A stretch of DNA of 64,000 bases from NCBI GenBank assembly GCA_036924085.1, contig JAVGWX010000025.1:27756411-27820410 (forward strand), given 5' to 3'. Source of the DNA: Ariolimax columbianus. Its lineage: Eukaryota; Mollusca; Gastropoda; Stylommatophora; Arionidae. The position numbers were made by a program, and so were the translations under genes. Below the pieces are notes generated by a model. That model was not told where the DNA came from and searched no databases. It saw only the letters and a list, made by a program, of their open reading frames with translations. Shown here piece by piece: positions 31,880 through 43,383 of the stretch (positions are counted from its first letter, which is position 1; every line of letters begins with the position of its first letter).

Positions 31880-32815
31880 AAATATAAGGGGCTTGTTATA
31901 AGTCTTGACCCTGACTATGAAGGAGTAGAAGGAGAAAGTTGACATTTGGCACACATGTAGCTCATTCAATTTGTTCTGGACTTGAGAAGTATGAATTTTC
32001 CTCCTCGGCGGGTTTACCCGGTATAGTGCATGGCACAACACACCTTATTGACCGGATCTGCTACTCTAACGATTTGTCAGAACAATGGAGAAATCAGAGG
32101 CCAGAACTTCGATAAAATTCGTGATGTTGCAGGAAAAAACACCTACAGAAATACACAGGGAGATGGAACCAGTGTTTGAGGAATTCTGTCCTTCGTATGC
32201 TTCTGTAAAAAACTGGTGTAGGCAGTTTAAGTGTGACCGTTTCCATGTTGCTGATCTTCCAAGATCAGGAGGACCATCTTCAGAGTGCAGCGACGAAAAC
32301 GCTGCAAGAGTCAAGAAAATCATTGACCAGGATAGGAAAATGACAATTGCAGAGATATCTAGGTCAGCAAAACTGAATGAAAGTTTTTAGAATGTTACAC
32401 AACAGACTGAACATGAGAAAAGGGTGTGCCGGCTGGGTCCCGCGTCTGCTGACATGTGAACAGAAACAAACGAGGGTTGATTACTGTGGCCAGTTGCTCA
32501 AAATGTGTTGGTCAAAAAAACATGTCGCCGACCATGGTGACAGTAGATGAGACTTGGGTTCACCATTATGACCCAGATTTTTTTCTTTTTCCAAAACTTA
32601 AAAAACAGCTGAAAGGAAATCATTGTGACAGTGACGAAGATGTGACAACTGGTTTGTGATAACTGGTTTGTGATGATAACTGGTTTGTGATAACTGGTTT
32701 GTGATAACTGGTTTGTGACACTGGTTTGGTATAACTCGTCTAGTATGAAAAATAGGTGGCAGAAGAGATGGCAGAAATGTATAAATTCAGGTGGTGGCTA
32801 CATTGAGAAGTAATA
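31880..32815 (+). pseudogene. Deleted mariner-family transposase element
   Basis: ATG at 32085 opens 101 codons with the two N-terminal HTH regions of a mariner transposase (IHREMEPVFEEFCPSYASVK; linker DLPRSGGPSSECSDENAARV; MTIAEISRSAKLNES). Then, after a stop and frameshifts, come MRKGCAGWVPRLLT, TVDETWVHHYDPD with the first catalytic Asp, and directly LFPKLKKQLKG, which normally follows the third acidic residue. The catalytic core between is deleted. Inverted repeats flank it: 31893-31955 (inverted) and the first unit of 32821-33265. Confidence 0.85.
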
Positions 32816-33265
32816 AGCACTGTGCCAAATGTCAGCTTTCTCCTCCTACTCCTTCATGGTCAGGGTAAAGACTTATGACAAGCCCCTTTGGCACTGTGCC
32901 AAATTTCAACTTTCTCCCCCTACTCCTTCATGGTCGGGGTCCAGACTTATGACAAGCCCATTTGGCACTGTGCCAAATTTAAACGTTCTCTTCCTACTCC
33001 TTCATGGTCGGGGTCCAGACTTATGACAAGCCCATTTGGCACTGTGCCAAATTTCAACGTTCTCCTTCTACTTCTTCATGGACAGGGTAAAGACATATGG
33101 CAAGCCCCTTTGGCACTGTGCCAAATTTCAACTTTCTTTTCCTACTCCTTCATGGTCAGGGTCAAGACTTATGACAAGCCCCTTTGGCACTGTGCCAAAT
33201 TTAAACTTTCTCCTCCTACTCCTTCATGGTCAGTGTCAAGACTTATGCCAAGCCCCGTTGTACTC
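32815..33265. repeat. 74-bp array derived from the mariner terminal repeat
   Basis: Six units with CTACTCCTTCATGGTCAGGG and GACTTATGACAAGCCCC. Unit junctions form a perfect palindrome TTTGGCACTGTGCCAAA. An inverted single copy at the other end of the mariner identifies the unit as its terminal inverted repeat. Confidence 0.9.
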
Positions 33266-33402
33266 CTGCCTTCATTTGATCTTTGGGGCACGCCAGCTCT
33301 AAGGTATAGTGAGATAACCAGTTCCCTTCCCTGCTGCCTGTCTATCCCGAACAGTAAACCAGCTATCTATTTAGAACTGGGTCGTCTTGGTCGTGCAATT
33401 AG

Positions 33403-33665
33403 TAACGTAAAGTAACCCATAGCACTACTGCCGTAGGGGTGTGAGGTGTTAGCGATCTCACATTTCAAAGGCTCGGCTATATGAGGGCGGTAGCCATCTC
33501 CTCTCCCTCGCTGCTTTTTACTTCCCGGACTGAACCGGTACCCATTTAAGGCTGGGTCGACCCGGGGGCCATTGCGGTCTGAAAAAAAAACATTACCGCC
33601 TCAACCGGTATGACGTCAGGACCACTCAGATGCGAAGCCTGAGCGCTAACCACTGCGCTACGCGG
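33403..33665 (-). mobile_element. Family A tRNA-derived SINE
   Basis: Longest copy of the family in the window; complement of GCCGCGTAGCGCAGTGGTTA at the right end. GTCGTGCA on both sides may be the target duplication. Confidence 0.8.
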
Positions 33666-34074
33666 CTCCACTGTCGTGCATATAACGAGATATGAACTCT
33701 ATACCTCTACCATGTAAAGGGAGACCTCTATCACAACACCAATTATACGCTGATGGACAAATGCATAACAAGATTATTCAATAAATTCAACTATTCGTTG
33801 GATGAATTATAGAGATAGAGAGAAGGAAGGAAAATGGAGGAATGTGTAAAATCAGCTGAAATTATACACTCATTCTTGCCTCTAGGCTTTCGTGGAAATT
33901 AGAAATCTGATTCACATTCAGAGATTGAGACCGGACTTTCAGACAATCATTAGAGCACATTTCAGGATTGTTTCCGAGTTAAAGAAAGGAGCTGTAAGCA
34001 CGGATGGATGGATTTACAGAGATGGATGAATGGATTTACATAGAGATGGATAGATGAGGTGTTTTTATGGATGG
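33666..34074. other. No recognised gene
   Basis: Contains only a short GGATGGATGGATTTACA simple repeat near 34003-34060. Confidence 0.4.
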
Positions 34075-34230
34075 CACCAATTATACAGACCAAGGAGAGG
34101 CAGTCTGGCCTGGGGAAGCGACCTTGCTAGAAATATATTTTTTTTGGGGCGGCGGACCGGTTAAAACCTGAACCTCACTGGACAAGAAGCACAGCATCAG
34201 TTGATCGAAGAAGAAGAGGACGAAGACAAA
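34075..34230 (+). mobile_element. RNaseH-LINE extreme 3' end
   Basis: ACCAAGGAGAGGCAGTCTGG and AGCATCAGTTGATCGAAGAA match the end of the copy at 20780-21330. The GAA tail runs into the next array. Confidence 0.7.
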
Positions 34231-34795
34231 ACCAGAGATCAACGACCAAAGATCAAAGACCAGAGACCGAAGACCAAAGCTCAGAGACCAAAGATCAAAG
34301 ACCAAAGCTCAAAGATCAAAGACCAGAGATCAAAGACCAGAGATCAAAAACCAAAGATCAAAGACCAGAGACCAACGACCAGAGATCAGACTAAAGACAC
34401 GATCAACGATCAGAGACCAAAGACTTACGACCAGAGACCAAAGACGTCCGACCAAAGACAAAAGACACGACCAGAGATCAAAGACCAGAGAATAGAAATG
34501 AGACTAAAGACACGATCAACGATCAGAGACCAAAGACTTACGACCAGAGACCAAAGACGTACGACCAAAGACCAAAGACACGACCAGAGATCAAAGACCA
34601 GAGACCAAAGACCAGAGATCAAAGACCAGAGACCAAAGACCAGAAATCAGACTAAAGACACAATCAACGATCAGAGACCAAAGACTTACGACCAGAGACC
34701 AAAGACGTACGACCAAAGACCAAAGATACGACCAGAGATCAACGATCAGAGACCAAAGACTTACGACCAGAGACTAGAGACAAAGGATCAAAGAC
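34215..34795. repeat. ~14-bp purine-rich minisatellite
   Basis: Units of AAAGACCAGAGATC type. A longer block (GATCAACGATCAGAGACCAA...GACTTACGACC) recurs near 34391, 34505 and 34650. The 230-codon open frame (KDQRPKT repeats) is a by-product. Confidence 0.85.
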
Positions 34796-34879
34796 AAGAA
34801 ACAGGAAACAAAGAGGGTGAAAAAAGAACAAGGAAAACGCTTGATAAGCAGGTCTCACTTATACAGTCAGCCTCACTCA

Positions 34880-35690
34880 TATGGCGGGTCTGATTTATAC
34901 GGCGCGCCTCACTAATACAGCATGTGGCGCTGGTAAGGAGGGTCATACTAATGTGGTAGTCCAGATTGGTACTATGCGTCTCACTGATACGGCAGACCAC
35001 ATGAGATTGGTAGTTCATACGTTCCGCGAGTGGCTGTCTCATCTTTACGGCGCGCCTGACGGATACGGCTGGTATCACTGATAAACAGGGTCATACTAAT
35101 GTAGTGGTCCAGATTGGTGCTGTGCATTTCACTTATACGGCAGAACACATTAGTTTGGTGCTACATACTTATGAGGGAGGTTGTGTCATCGATACGGCGC
35201 TGCTCACTGATACGGCAGGTCACATTGGTTTGGTGGTGCACACTGGTGAGAGCTGTCTCATCGTTACGGCGCGGTTCACTGATACGGCAGGTCACATTGG
35301 TTTAGTGGTCCACACTGGTGAGAGCTGTCTCATCGTTACTGCCTGACTCACTGATACGGCAGGATACATTAGTTTGGTGGTATATACTAGTGGAGGAGAG
35401 GCTGTCTCATTGATACGTCGCGGCTCACTGATATGGCATGTCATATTGGTTTGGTGGTACATAATAGTGGAGGAGAGGGCTGTCCCATCGATACAGCATG
35501 TCACATTCGTTTGGGGTACACACTAGTGGGGGGGGGCAGTGGGCTGTCTCATCAATACGGCGCGGCTCACTGATACGGCAGGTCACATTGGTTTGGTGTA
35601 CATACTAGTGGGGGAGAGGAGGGCTGTCTCATCGATACGGTGCGGCTCACTGATACGGAAGGTAATATTGGTTTTGGGGTACATACTAGT
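34880..35690. repeat. ~75-bp degenerate minisatellite
   Basis: About 10 units with CTGTCTCATCGATACGGCG, CACTGATACGGCAGGTCAC and TTGGTTTGGTG. Strongly diverged at the left end. Confidence 0.8.
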
Positions 35691-36570
35691 GCTAATCTTA
35701 TTCGCTCTACGAAACGAAAGCACGACATCAGAGCGTTGTACACCCTTCTTACACACAAGCTATCAGCAAAAGGTTCAGATGTCGGAAGAAAGTGCCGAAC
35801 TCTGTAATGTATATCAATAATAACATGTTGATCCATCGATACACTTCTGAAATTAGGACTGCTACGATGGACCAAAGCGTAGCGTAGTAGTTAGCGCATG
35901 AGTGGTCCTGGGTTCTTTCCCCAGTTGAAGCCGTAATGTTTTTTTTAGATCGCAACGGCTCCCGGGTCGACCCAGCCTTAAATGGGTACCGGTTCAGTCC
36001 GGGAAGTAAAAGCGGCGAGGGAGAGGAGATGGCTACCGCCCCTTATAGCCAAGCCTTTGAAATGTGAGATCGCTAATACCTCACACCCCAACGGCAGTAA
36101 TGCTATGGGTTACTTTACTTTACTTTTGCGATGGACGGGCCATGTTGTTCGCATGCCAGATGAGCGCATCCCCGAGCGACTGTTGGACGGTGAACTCAGA
36201 GCAGACAGACGCTGATAAGGAAGGCAGACGTGCACTCATTGACAGTGTCTATGATACGCTTCAATATGGATGTCACCTCTTGGGAGATGCTTGCTCAAGA
36301 CCGTACCCCCTGGCGAGCGAGTGTCTCCGAAGGTGCTCAGATCGCAGAGAGTAGTGCCATCGCGGAGACTCAGGGAAAGCGTGCTGCCCGAAATAACAGC
36401 ACTCACAACGTTTCCATAGCACGGCTCCCGGCATGTGTGCTCTGAATGTGTCAGGGTGTGCCGTTCCAGGATTGGTCTTTACAGACATGAGAGAATATGT
36501 TTCACAGCAATAGTCTGATGATGTCGCCATCTTCGCTTTCGACGAGCAACTATTATTATTATTATTACAC
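35691..36570 (+). mobile_element. LINE ORF2 C-terminus, split by family A SINE
   Basis: After the SINE the plus strand reads RWTGHVVRMPDERIPERLLD, then in a shifted frame RFNMDVTSWEMLAQDRTPWR. Both fit the C-terminus of the C2H2-LINE type. Ends at an (ATT)n run near 36550. Confidence 0.75.
35873..36128 (+). mobile_element. Family A tRNA-derived SINE with 8-bp TSD
   Basis: Head AAAGCGTAGCGTAGTAGTTA is slightly diverged. CGATGGAC repeats at 35865-35872 and 36129-36136. The right copy is the LINE codons for R-W-T. Confidence 0.85.
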
Positions 36571-36589
36571 ACAAGGCAATGAAACAATA

Positions 36590-37010
36590 ACAATAAAAAC
36601 GTTGTGTTTGGTTGTTGTTACGGATCCAGCAGCTTCCGGGCTCTCGCCCTTCGGCCCAATGTCATGTAATAATATCTGCATGTGTTAATCATCTGTTCTC
36701 CAGTGCTACACAAAGTGTTCCATGTATATGACCACGAAGGAAGAAGCATTTTTCTTAAATCATTGAGAGGCGAGCACTCAAAAAGATGATGATCAACGGT
36801 TTCATATGGGTGTGTACACAGCTAGCACTCAGGAGTATGTTGTGGTTGGATTCTGTTCAAGTGTTTGTTTAGTGGGATGTGTTGGGTTCTCAGTCGTTTA
36901 GACTGGGGCTTGCCATATGTCTGTAGACCTCCCTCTCCGTATTTCCCATGGCCCATCCGTTCAGTCAAGTTTCTTTGTTTACTGGTCTTATCCATTTGAT
37001 TTGAATAAAA
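36590..37010 (-). mobile_element. Non-LTR C-terminal fragment, type X
   Basis: Minus frames give RTQHIPLNKHLNRIQPQHTP and CYLCTHPYETVDHHLFEC, a C-x2-C...H-x4-C knuckle, then WNTLCSTGEQMINTCR. A second fragment of the type is at 59480-59700. Confidence 0.7.
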
Positions 37011-37617
37011 CATACACAGACATGCGTTGGAGAGGCTTCTCCACTATAATGTATTATTTGTTGTTGTTTCGTTGCTTTAATGTTTCATTATCAGACACTT
37101 CTCCGTCTTGATCTATAAGAGAAATGGAATCAATTAACCGGAACGCCAAGCCATGACGTAAATATCATTAGCAGCGCATGAGCAGTTTGCTCGAATTGGT
37201 TCAGCGTGCCGTCACTTCCGTTCTTATAATCACTTTTTGCTTTTGAAAAAATGAAGCCAAAAACGTTTGGACATTCACGATTTCTTCTAGTTGTTCGAAG
37301 GTAGCCCGGTTAACCAGATAAGTCCTGATGATTGTTTTTTAAATAACAGGTTACTGTGGCTTTTGTTACATTACGAGGTGGGGCACTGAGACGCTAGCCA
37401 GATCAGGCACATCATACTAACCAGGAAGTCGCATGAGGGTGAGGAGTAATTTACTAACCAAGTTTGGGCGAGTGTGCTATACTTGGTTTCATCAGCGTAA
37501 TGCTCACTACTACGGGGATCATGTCGATCCACAACTCGTCAGCCAGACTGCCTTGAAAACAGTCCGCTTCCAGGGAACGTTAAATGTAAGAGATATAGTG
37601 GTCTTGATCAGTTCTTT
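37011..37617. other. Mostly unassigned
   Basis: Holds the partner (37490-37600) of the dispersed segment at 16690-16800. Nothing else recognised. Confidence 0.4.
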
Positions 37618-38690
37618 CTTCTTCGTCATCTTTTTCTTCTTCTTCTTCTTCTTCTTCTTCTTCTTCTTCTTCTTCGATCCACTACTGATGCTATGTTTCT
37701 AGCCCAGTGAGATTCACAAAGGAGACTACTTCAGGTCTTCGCCGGTCCCCTACGTCTTTTCGAGCATGGTCGCTCATCCAGGCCAGGCTGCCTCTCTTTG
37801 GTCTTGCAGGACATGTTCTGGTGTTTGCTTGGGTGCTCCACAATCGCACGTGGCGGTGTCTCTGAGACCCATTCTGTGGAGGTGGGCCTTGAGTCTACAA
37901 TGTCCCGTTCTTAGTCTGAAGATCTTTGTCTGTCATTTTCTGGCTTGTATTCTTTGTGCTGATCTCTCCATTCTGTCCTCATGGATCGTTTGATGAGTGT
38001 CTTTGCTTCTTGATAGCTCTATGGATGGGGAGTCTGCGTGCCGTCACTTCATTCGTTTACTAGCTTATCTTCTTGCTCGATCCCGAGGCGCCGACAGTGG
38101 GCCGGGCACACAGTGGGCTAGGATCCACTGTAGGACTAAATTTTTTTTTGAGACACCAATCCGATGTTGTATCTTATTTCATTTTAGAGTCTATCTTGTC
38201 TGTGGCTTGAGATGGCTTTGAGTACACTCCTGGAGTCTATCTTGTTTGGAGTTTGAGGTGGCTTGAAGTACACTCCTGGAGTCGGTCTTGTTTGGGGCTT
38301 AAAGTGGTTTCAAGTACACTCGAGTCTATCTTGCTTGGGGCTTGAGGTGGCTTGGAGTATACTCCCGGAGTCTATCTTGCTTGTGGCTTGAGATGGCTTG
38401 GAGTATACTCCTGGAGTCTATCTTGCTTGTGGCTTGAGATGGCTTGGAGTATACTCCTGTAGTCTGTTACAATGACCGTTGTCCATGCAGTTCTGTTCTG
38501 GCTGATAAGAATGTTTGTTGCTGCTTGAACAGCTGCTACTTCAGTTCTGACATTGGTGCAAGTCTCTCCTGCTGGTATGGAGTGCTTGTCTATGTCGCAT
38601 TTAGAGTGGTCGATGTAGATTCCACTGCCTCCCCTCTTATCATTCACCTAGGCAGATCCACCTGTGTACACCTGGGTACACCTGTGTCCA
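37618..38690 (-). mobile_element. RNaseH-LINE with internal array
   Basis: Left end is a (TTC)n tract, the GAA tail. Then come the knuckle region (GDTATCDCGAP type) and, beyond an internal 46-bp repeat, RNase H: IVTDYRSILQAISSHKQ (second Asp), VRTEVAAVQAA (Glu) and QVYTGGSA, where motif I Asp is changed to Gly. A stop follows motif I. The 48-bp array starts directly upstream. Confidence 0.8.
38200..38460. repeat. 46-bp repeat inside an RNase H coding region
   Basis: About 5.5 units. In the minus sense each encodes (D)SRSILQAISSHKQ, so the stretch around the second catalytic Asp was itself tandemly copied. Confidence 0.85.
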
Positions 38691-40738
38691 AGGGTTAATA
38701 GGGTACTGTCTCTTGAGCTCCTGTAGAACGTGTATCCAAGGGTTAATAGGGTACTGTCTCTTGAGCTCCTGTAGAACGTGTGTGCAAGGGTTAATAGGGT
38801 ACTGTCTCTTGAGCTCCTGTAGAACGTGTGCCCAAGGGTTAATAGGGTACTGTCTCTTGAGCTCCTGTAGAACGTGTGTCCAAGGGTTAATAGGGTGCTG
38901 TCTCTTGAGCTCCTGTAGAACGTGTGTCCAAGGGTTAATAGGGTACTGTCTCTTGAGCTCCTGTAGAACGTGTGTCCAAGGGTTAATAGGGTACTGTCTT
39001 GAGCTCCTGTAGAACGTGTGTCCAAGGGTTAATAGGGTACTGTCTCTTGAGCTCCTGTAGAACGTGTGTCCAAGGGTTAATAGGGTACTGTCTCTTGAGC
39101 TCCTGTAGAACGTGTGTCCAAGGGTTAATAGGGTACTGTCTCTTGAGCTCCTGTAGAACGTGTGTCCAAGGGTTAATAGGGTACTGTCTCTTGAGCTCCT
39201 GTAGAACGTGTGTCCAAGGGTTAATAGGGTACTGTCTCTTGAGCTCCTGTAGAACGTGTACCCAAGGGTAATAGGGTACTGTCTCTTCAGCTCCTGTAGA
39301 ACGTGTGTCCAAGGGTTAATAGGGTACTGTCTCTTGAGCTCCTGTAGAACGTGTGTCCAAGGGTTAATAGGGTACTGTCTCTTGAGCTCCTGTAGAACGT
39401 GTGCCCAAGGGTTAATAGGGTACTGTCTCTTGAGCTCCTGTAGAACGTGTGCCCAAGGGTTAATAGGGTACTGTCTCTTGAGCTCCTGTAGAACGTGTGT
39501 CCAAGGGTTAATAGGGTACTGTCTCTTGAGCTCCTGTAGAACGTGTGTCCAAGGGTTAATAGGGTACTGTCTCTTGAGCTCCTGTAGATCGTGTACCCAA
39601 GGGTAATAGGGTACTGTCTCTTGAGCTCCTGTAGAACGTGTGTCCAAGGGTTAATATGGTACTGTCTCTTGAGCTCCTGTAGAACGTGTGTCCAAGGGTT
39701 AATAGGGTACTGTCTCTTGAGCTCCTGTAGAACGTGGGCCCAAGGGTTAATAGGGTACTGTCTCTTGAGCTCCTGTAGAACGTGTGCCCAAGGGTTAATA
39801 GGGTACTGTCTCTAGAGCTCCGGTAGAACGTGTGTCCAAGGTTTAATAGGGTACTGTCTCTTGAGCTCCTGTAGAACGTGTGTCCAAGGGTTAAGAGTGT
39901 ACTGTCTCTTGAGCTCCTGTAGAACGTGTACCCAAGGGTAATAGGGTACTGTCTCTTGAGCTCCTGTAGAACGTGTGTCCAAGGGTTAATAGGGTACTGT
40001 CTCTTGAGCTCCTGTAGAACGTGTGTCCAAGGGTTAATAGGGTACTGTCTCTTGAGCTCCTGTAGAACGTGGGCCCAAGGGTTAATAGGGTACTGTCTCT
40101 TGAGCTCCTGTAGAACGTGTGCCCAAGGGTTAATAGGGTACTGTCTCTTGAGCTCCTGTAGAACGTGTGTCCAAGGGTTAATAGGGTACTGTCTCTTGAG
40201 CTCCTGTAGAACGTGTGTCAAAGAGTTAATAGGGTACTGTCTCTTGAGCTCCTGTAGAACGTGTGCCCAAGGGTTAATAGGGTACTGTCTCTTGAGCTCC
40301 TGTAGAACGTGTGTCAAAGAGATAATAGGGTACTGTCTCTTGAGCTCCTGTAGAACGTGTGTCAAAGAGTTAATAGGGTACTGTCTCTTGAGCTCCTGTA
40401 GAACGTGTGTCAAAGAGTTAATAGGGTACTGTCTCTTGAGCTCCTGTAGAACGTGTGCCCAAGGGTTAATAGGGTACTGTCTCTTGAGCTCCTGTAGAAC
40501 GTGTGTCAAAGAGTTAATAGGGTACTGTCTCTTGAGCTCCTGTAGAACGGGTGCCCAAGGGTTAATAGGGTACTGTCTCTTGAGCTCCTGTAGAACGTGT
40601 GTCCAAGGGTTAATAGGGTACTGTCTCTTGAGCTCCTGTAGAACGTGTGTCCAAGGGTTAATAGGGTACTGTCTCTTGAGCTCCTGTAGAACGTGTGTCC
40701 AAGGGTTAATAGGGTACTGTCTCTTGAGCTCCTGTAGA
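38672..40738. repeat. 48-bp satellite array
   Basis: About 43 units with CAAGGGTTAATAGGGTACTG and GAGCTCCTGTAGAACGTGTG. Variant units (GTGTCAAAGAGTTAA, GTACCCAAGGGTAAT, GGGCCCAAGG) recur in blocks, e.g. about 39590-39780 resembles 39930-40130. The period is a multiple of three, so both strands are open. Confidence 0.95.
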
Positions 40739-40929
40739 ATGTGGATTTTTTTTCTGTCCCTGACCTCTCACTTTTCATCGTTATCACAGTCTACCTTTCT
40801 GCCCGACCGTATCAGATAAGTAGACCATATTTTTTTCTTATATTTTAACACCCCCCATACATGTATTTATCCCTTCTTCTATTATTTGCTAGTTCGGCCT
40901 TGTTAATTGTTGTCCCTGATGAGGTGTAT
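40739..40929. other. No recognised feature
   Basis: Short T-rich spacer between the array and the next retroelement. Confidence 0.4.
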
Positions 40930-41645
40930 TGGTCGTAACGTAGCTTTTGTTTGTGTTCTCGTCTCGGTACGGTATCTGACCATGCCTAATTTGTTTATAT
41001 ACACCGACGGATCAGTCATGCGCAGTGGAACATCAGGCTGAGGTTTCTCGGCTAGAGTGAGAGGAGAGGTCGTTGCTGAGCGCAGTAGGGCATACATGTC
41101 AACAACCTCCAGTTTGAGAATGGAGACGGAAGCAGTGACCTCAGCACTGAAATGGATATCTGAGACTTCTATAACAAGGGCAGTAATCTTGACAGACACG
41201 CAAGCCGTACTTCAGAAAGTACAGAAGGGATGGATAGCTTTGATACAAGTGGATAGCTGCTGTTGAGGCCTCAAACCTTCAGGCGTTAACCTGGATCTGC
41301 TGGCCTGCTCATGCCGAGGTTCAGGGTAATGAAAGAGCTGACATCTTGGCTTCACAAGCTCTCATCATGGGCATATTAGTGATGGATAGAAGTGACATTT
41401 TGAAATCAATCACTGACCGCCTGCTGGATGAGGACACCGCAATAGATGAAGCAGCAATCCACATGCTGCAAAGTTTCGACATTAAACGAGGTTCGAGCAG
41501 AGTGGGGCGCATGAGAGGACGGAGCAGGAGACTGTACAACCAGCGAGCTACAGGGACCATCAGCATCTATACCTTACGCCATTTGATGATAGAGACTGAG
41601 CACCTATGGGTATGCCTGCAGTGCAGTGACGTCGATTCTTAGAAA
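40930..41645 (+). mobile_element. RNaseH-LINE, full RNase H domain in pieces
   Basis: MPNLFIYTDGSVMRSG (Asp), SLRMETEAVTSALKWI (Glu), AVILTDTQAVLQK (Asp) and, in a shifted frame, AEVQGNERADILASQAL (Asp) keep all four catalytic acids. A stop after TSG and a frameshift near 41260 inactivate it. The C-terminus lacks the C-x-C-x8-H knuckle of the other copies and ends ETEHLWVCLQCSDVDS. A different subfamily. Confidence 0.85.
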
Positions 41646-41757
41646 CAGAAACAGACACCCATTTTTTAAATTTGGATTAAACTGAACTTTAATGAACATT
41701 CAACATCTTTTTACGTTTATTTTTTTCGGTATCCTTGCAACCGCCATGATTATTTAT

Positions 41758-43383
41758 CCTAGCTCCCTGTCCTCCTCTTCCTTCCTCCTCTTCTTTCCTC
41801 TTCTTTCTTCTTCTTTCTTCTTCTTCTTTCTTCTTTCTTCTTCTTCTTTTTTCTTCTTTCTTCTTCTTCTTTCTTCTTCTTTCTTCTTCTTTCTTCTTCT
41901 TTCTTCTTCTTTCTTCTTCTTTCTTCTTCTTCTTTCTTCTTCTTTCTTCTTCTTGCTTCTTCTTCTTTCTTCTTCTTTCTTCTTCTTCTTTCTTCTTCTT
42001 TCTTCTTCTTTCTTCTTCTTCTTTCTTCTTCTTTCTTCTTCTTTCTTCTTCTTCTTTCTTCTTCTTTCTTCTTTTTTCTTCTTCTTCTTTCTTCTTTCTT
42101 CTTCTTCTTTTTTCTTCTTTCTTCTTCTTGCTTCTTCTTCTTTCTTCTTCTTTCTTCTTCTTCTTTCTTCTTCTTCGTCTTCTTCTTCTTCTTCTTCTTC
42201 TTCGTCTTCTTCTTTCTTCTTCTTTCTTCTTCTTTCTTCTTCTTTCTTCTTCTTCGTTCTTCTTCTTTCTTCTTCTTTCTTCTTCTTCGTTCTTTTTCTT
42301 TCTTCTTCTTTCTTCTTCTTTCTTCTTCTTTTTTCTTCTTCGTTCTTCTTCGTTCTTCTTCTTTCTTCTTCTTTCTTCTTCTTTCTTCTTCTTTCTTCTT
42401 TTTTCTTCTTCTTCTTTTTTCTTCTTCTTTCTTCCTCTTTTTTCTTCTTCTTCTTCTTTCTTCTTCTTTCTTCTTCTTGCTTCTTCTTCTTTCTTCTTCT
42501 TTCTTCTTCTTCTTTCTTCTTCTTTCTTCTTCTTTCTTCTTCTTTCTTCTTCTTTCTTCTTTTTTCTTCTTTTTTCTTCTTCTTCTTCTTTCTTGCTTCT
42601 TCTTTCTTCTTCTTTCTTCTTCTTTCTTCTTCTTTTTTCTTCTTTTTTCTTCTTCTTCTTCTTTCTTTCTTCTTCTTTCTTCTTCTTTCTTCTTCTTTCT
42701 TCTTCTTCTTTCTTCTTCTTTCTTCTTCTTTCTTCTTCTTGCTTCTTCTTTCTTCTTCTTTCGTCTTCTTTCTTCTTCTTTCTTCTTCTTTCTTCTTCTT
42801 GCTCTTCTTCTTTCTTCTTCTTCTTTCTTCTTCGTCTTTCTTCTTCTTTCTTCTTCTTCTTTCTTCTTCTTTTTTCTTCTTTCTTCTTCTTTCTTCTTCT
42901 TCGTTCTTCTTCTTTCTTCTTCTTTCTTCTTCTTGCTTCTTCTTTCTTCTTCTTTCGTCTTCTTTCTTCTTCTTTCTTCTTCTTTCTTCTTCTTGCTTCT
43001 TCTTCTTTCTTCTTCTTCTTTCTTCTTCTTCTTTCTTCTTCTTTCTTCTTCTTTCTTCTTCTTTCTTCTTCTTGCTTCTTCTTCTTTCTTCTTCTTTTTT
43101 CTTCTTTCTTCTTCTTTCTTCTTCTTCGTTCTTCTTCTTTCTTCTTCTTCTTTCTTCTTCTTTCTTCTTCTTCGTTCTTCTTCTTGCTTCTTCTTCTTTC
43201 TTCTTCTTCTTCTTTCTTCTTCTTCTTTCTTCTTCTTTCTTCTTCTTCTTTCTTCTTCTTCTTCTTCTTTCTTCTTCTTTCTTCTTCTTTTTTCTTCTTT
43301 CTTCTTCTTGCTTCTTCTTCTTCTTCTTGCTTCTTCTTTCTTCTTCTTCTTATTTCTTCTTATTTCTTCATATTTCTTCATTC
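41758..43383. repeat. 1.6-kb polypyrimidine (TTC/TTTC) tract
   Basis: Plus strand almost only T and C with TTCTTCTTTC patterns and rare G. It sits exactly where the (GAA)n tail of the RNaseH-LINE at 43384 should be. Open frames of over 500 codons here are artefacts. Strong triplex (H-DNA) candidate. Confidence 0.95.

Noticed and set aside
34201..34893. 230-codon KDQRPK-type frame
   Set aside because: Low-complexity minisatellite translation with no conserved domain.
38690..40738. Telomere-like GGGTTA in each 48-bp unit
   Set aside because: Only one GGGTTA per 48 bp, followed by ATAGGG. This is not a TTAGGG array and is better explained as chance.
38640..40819. Long repeat proteins on both strands of the 48-bp array
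   Set aside because: Period divisible by three; both strands open at once, which is expected for a satellite and not for a gene.
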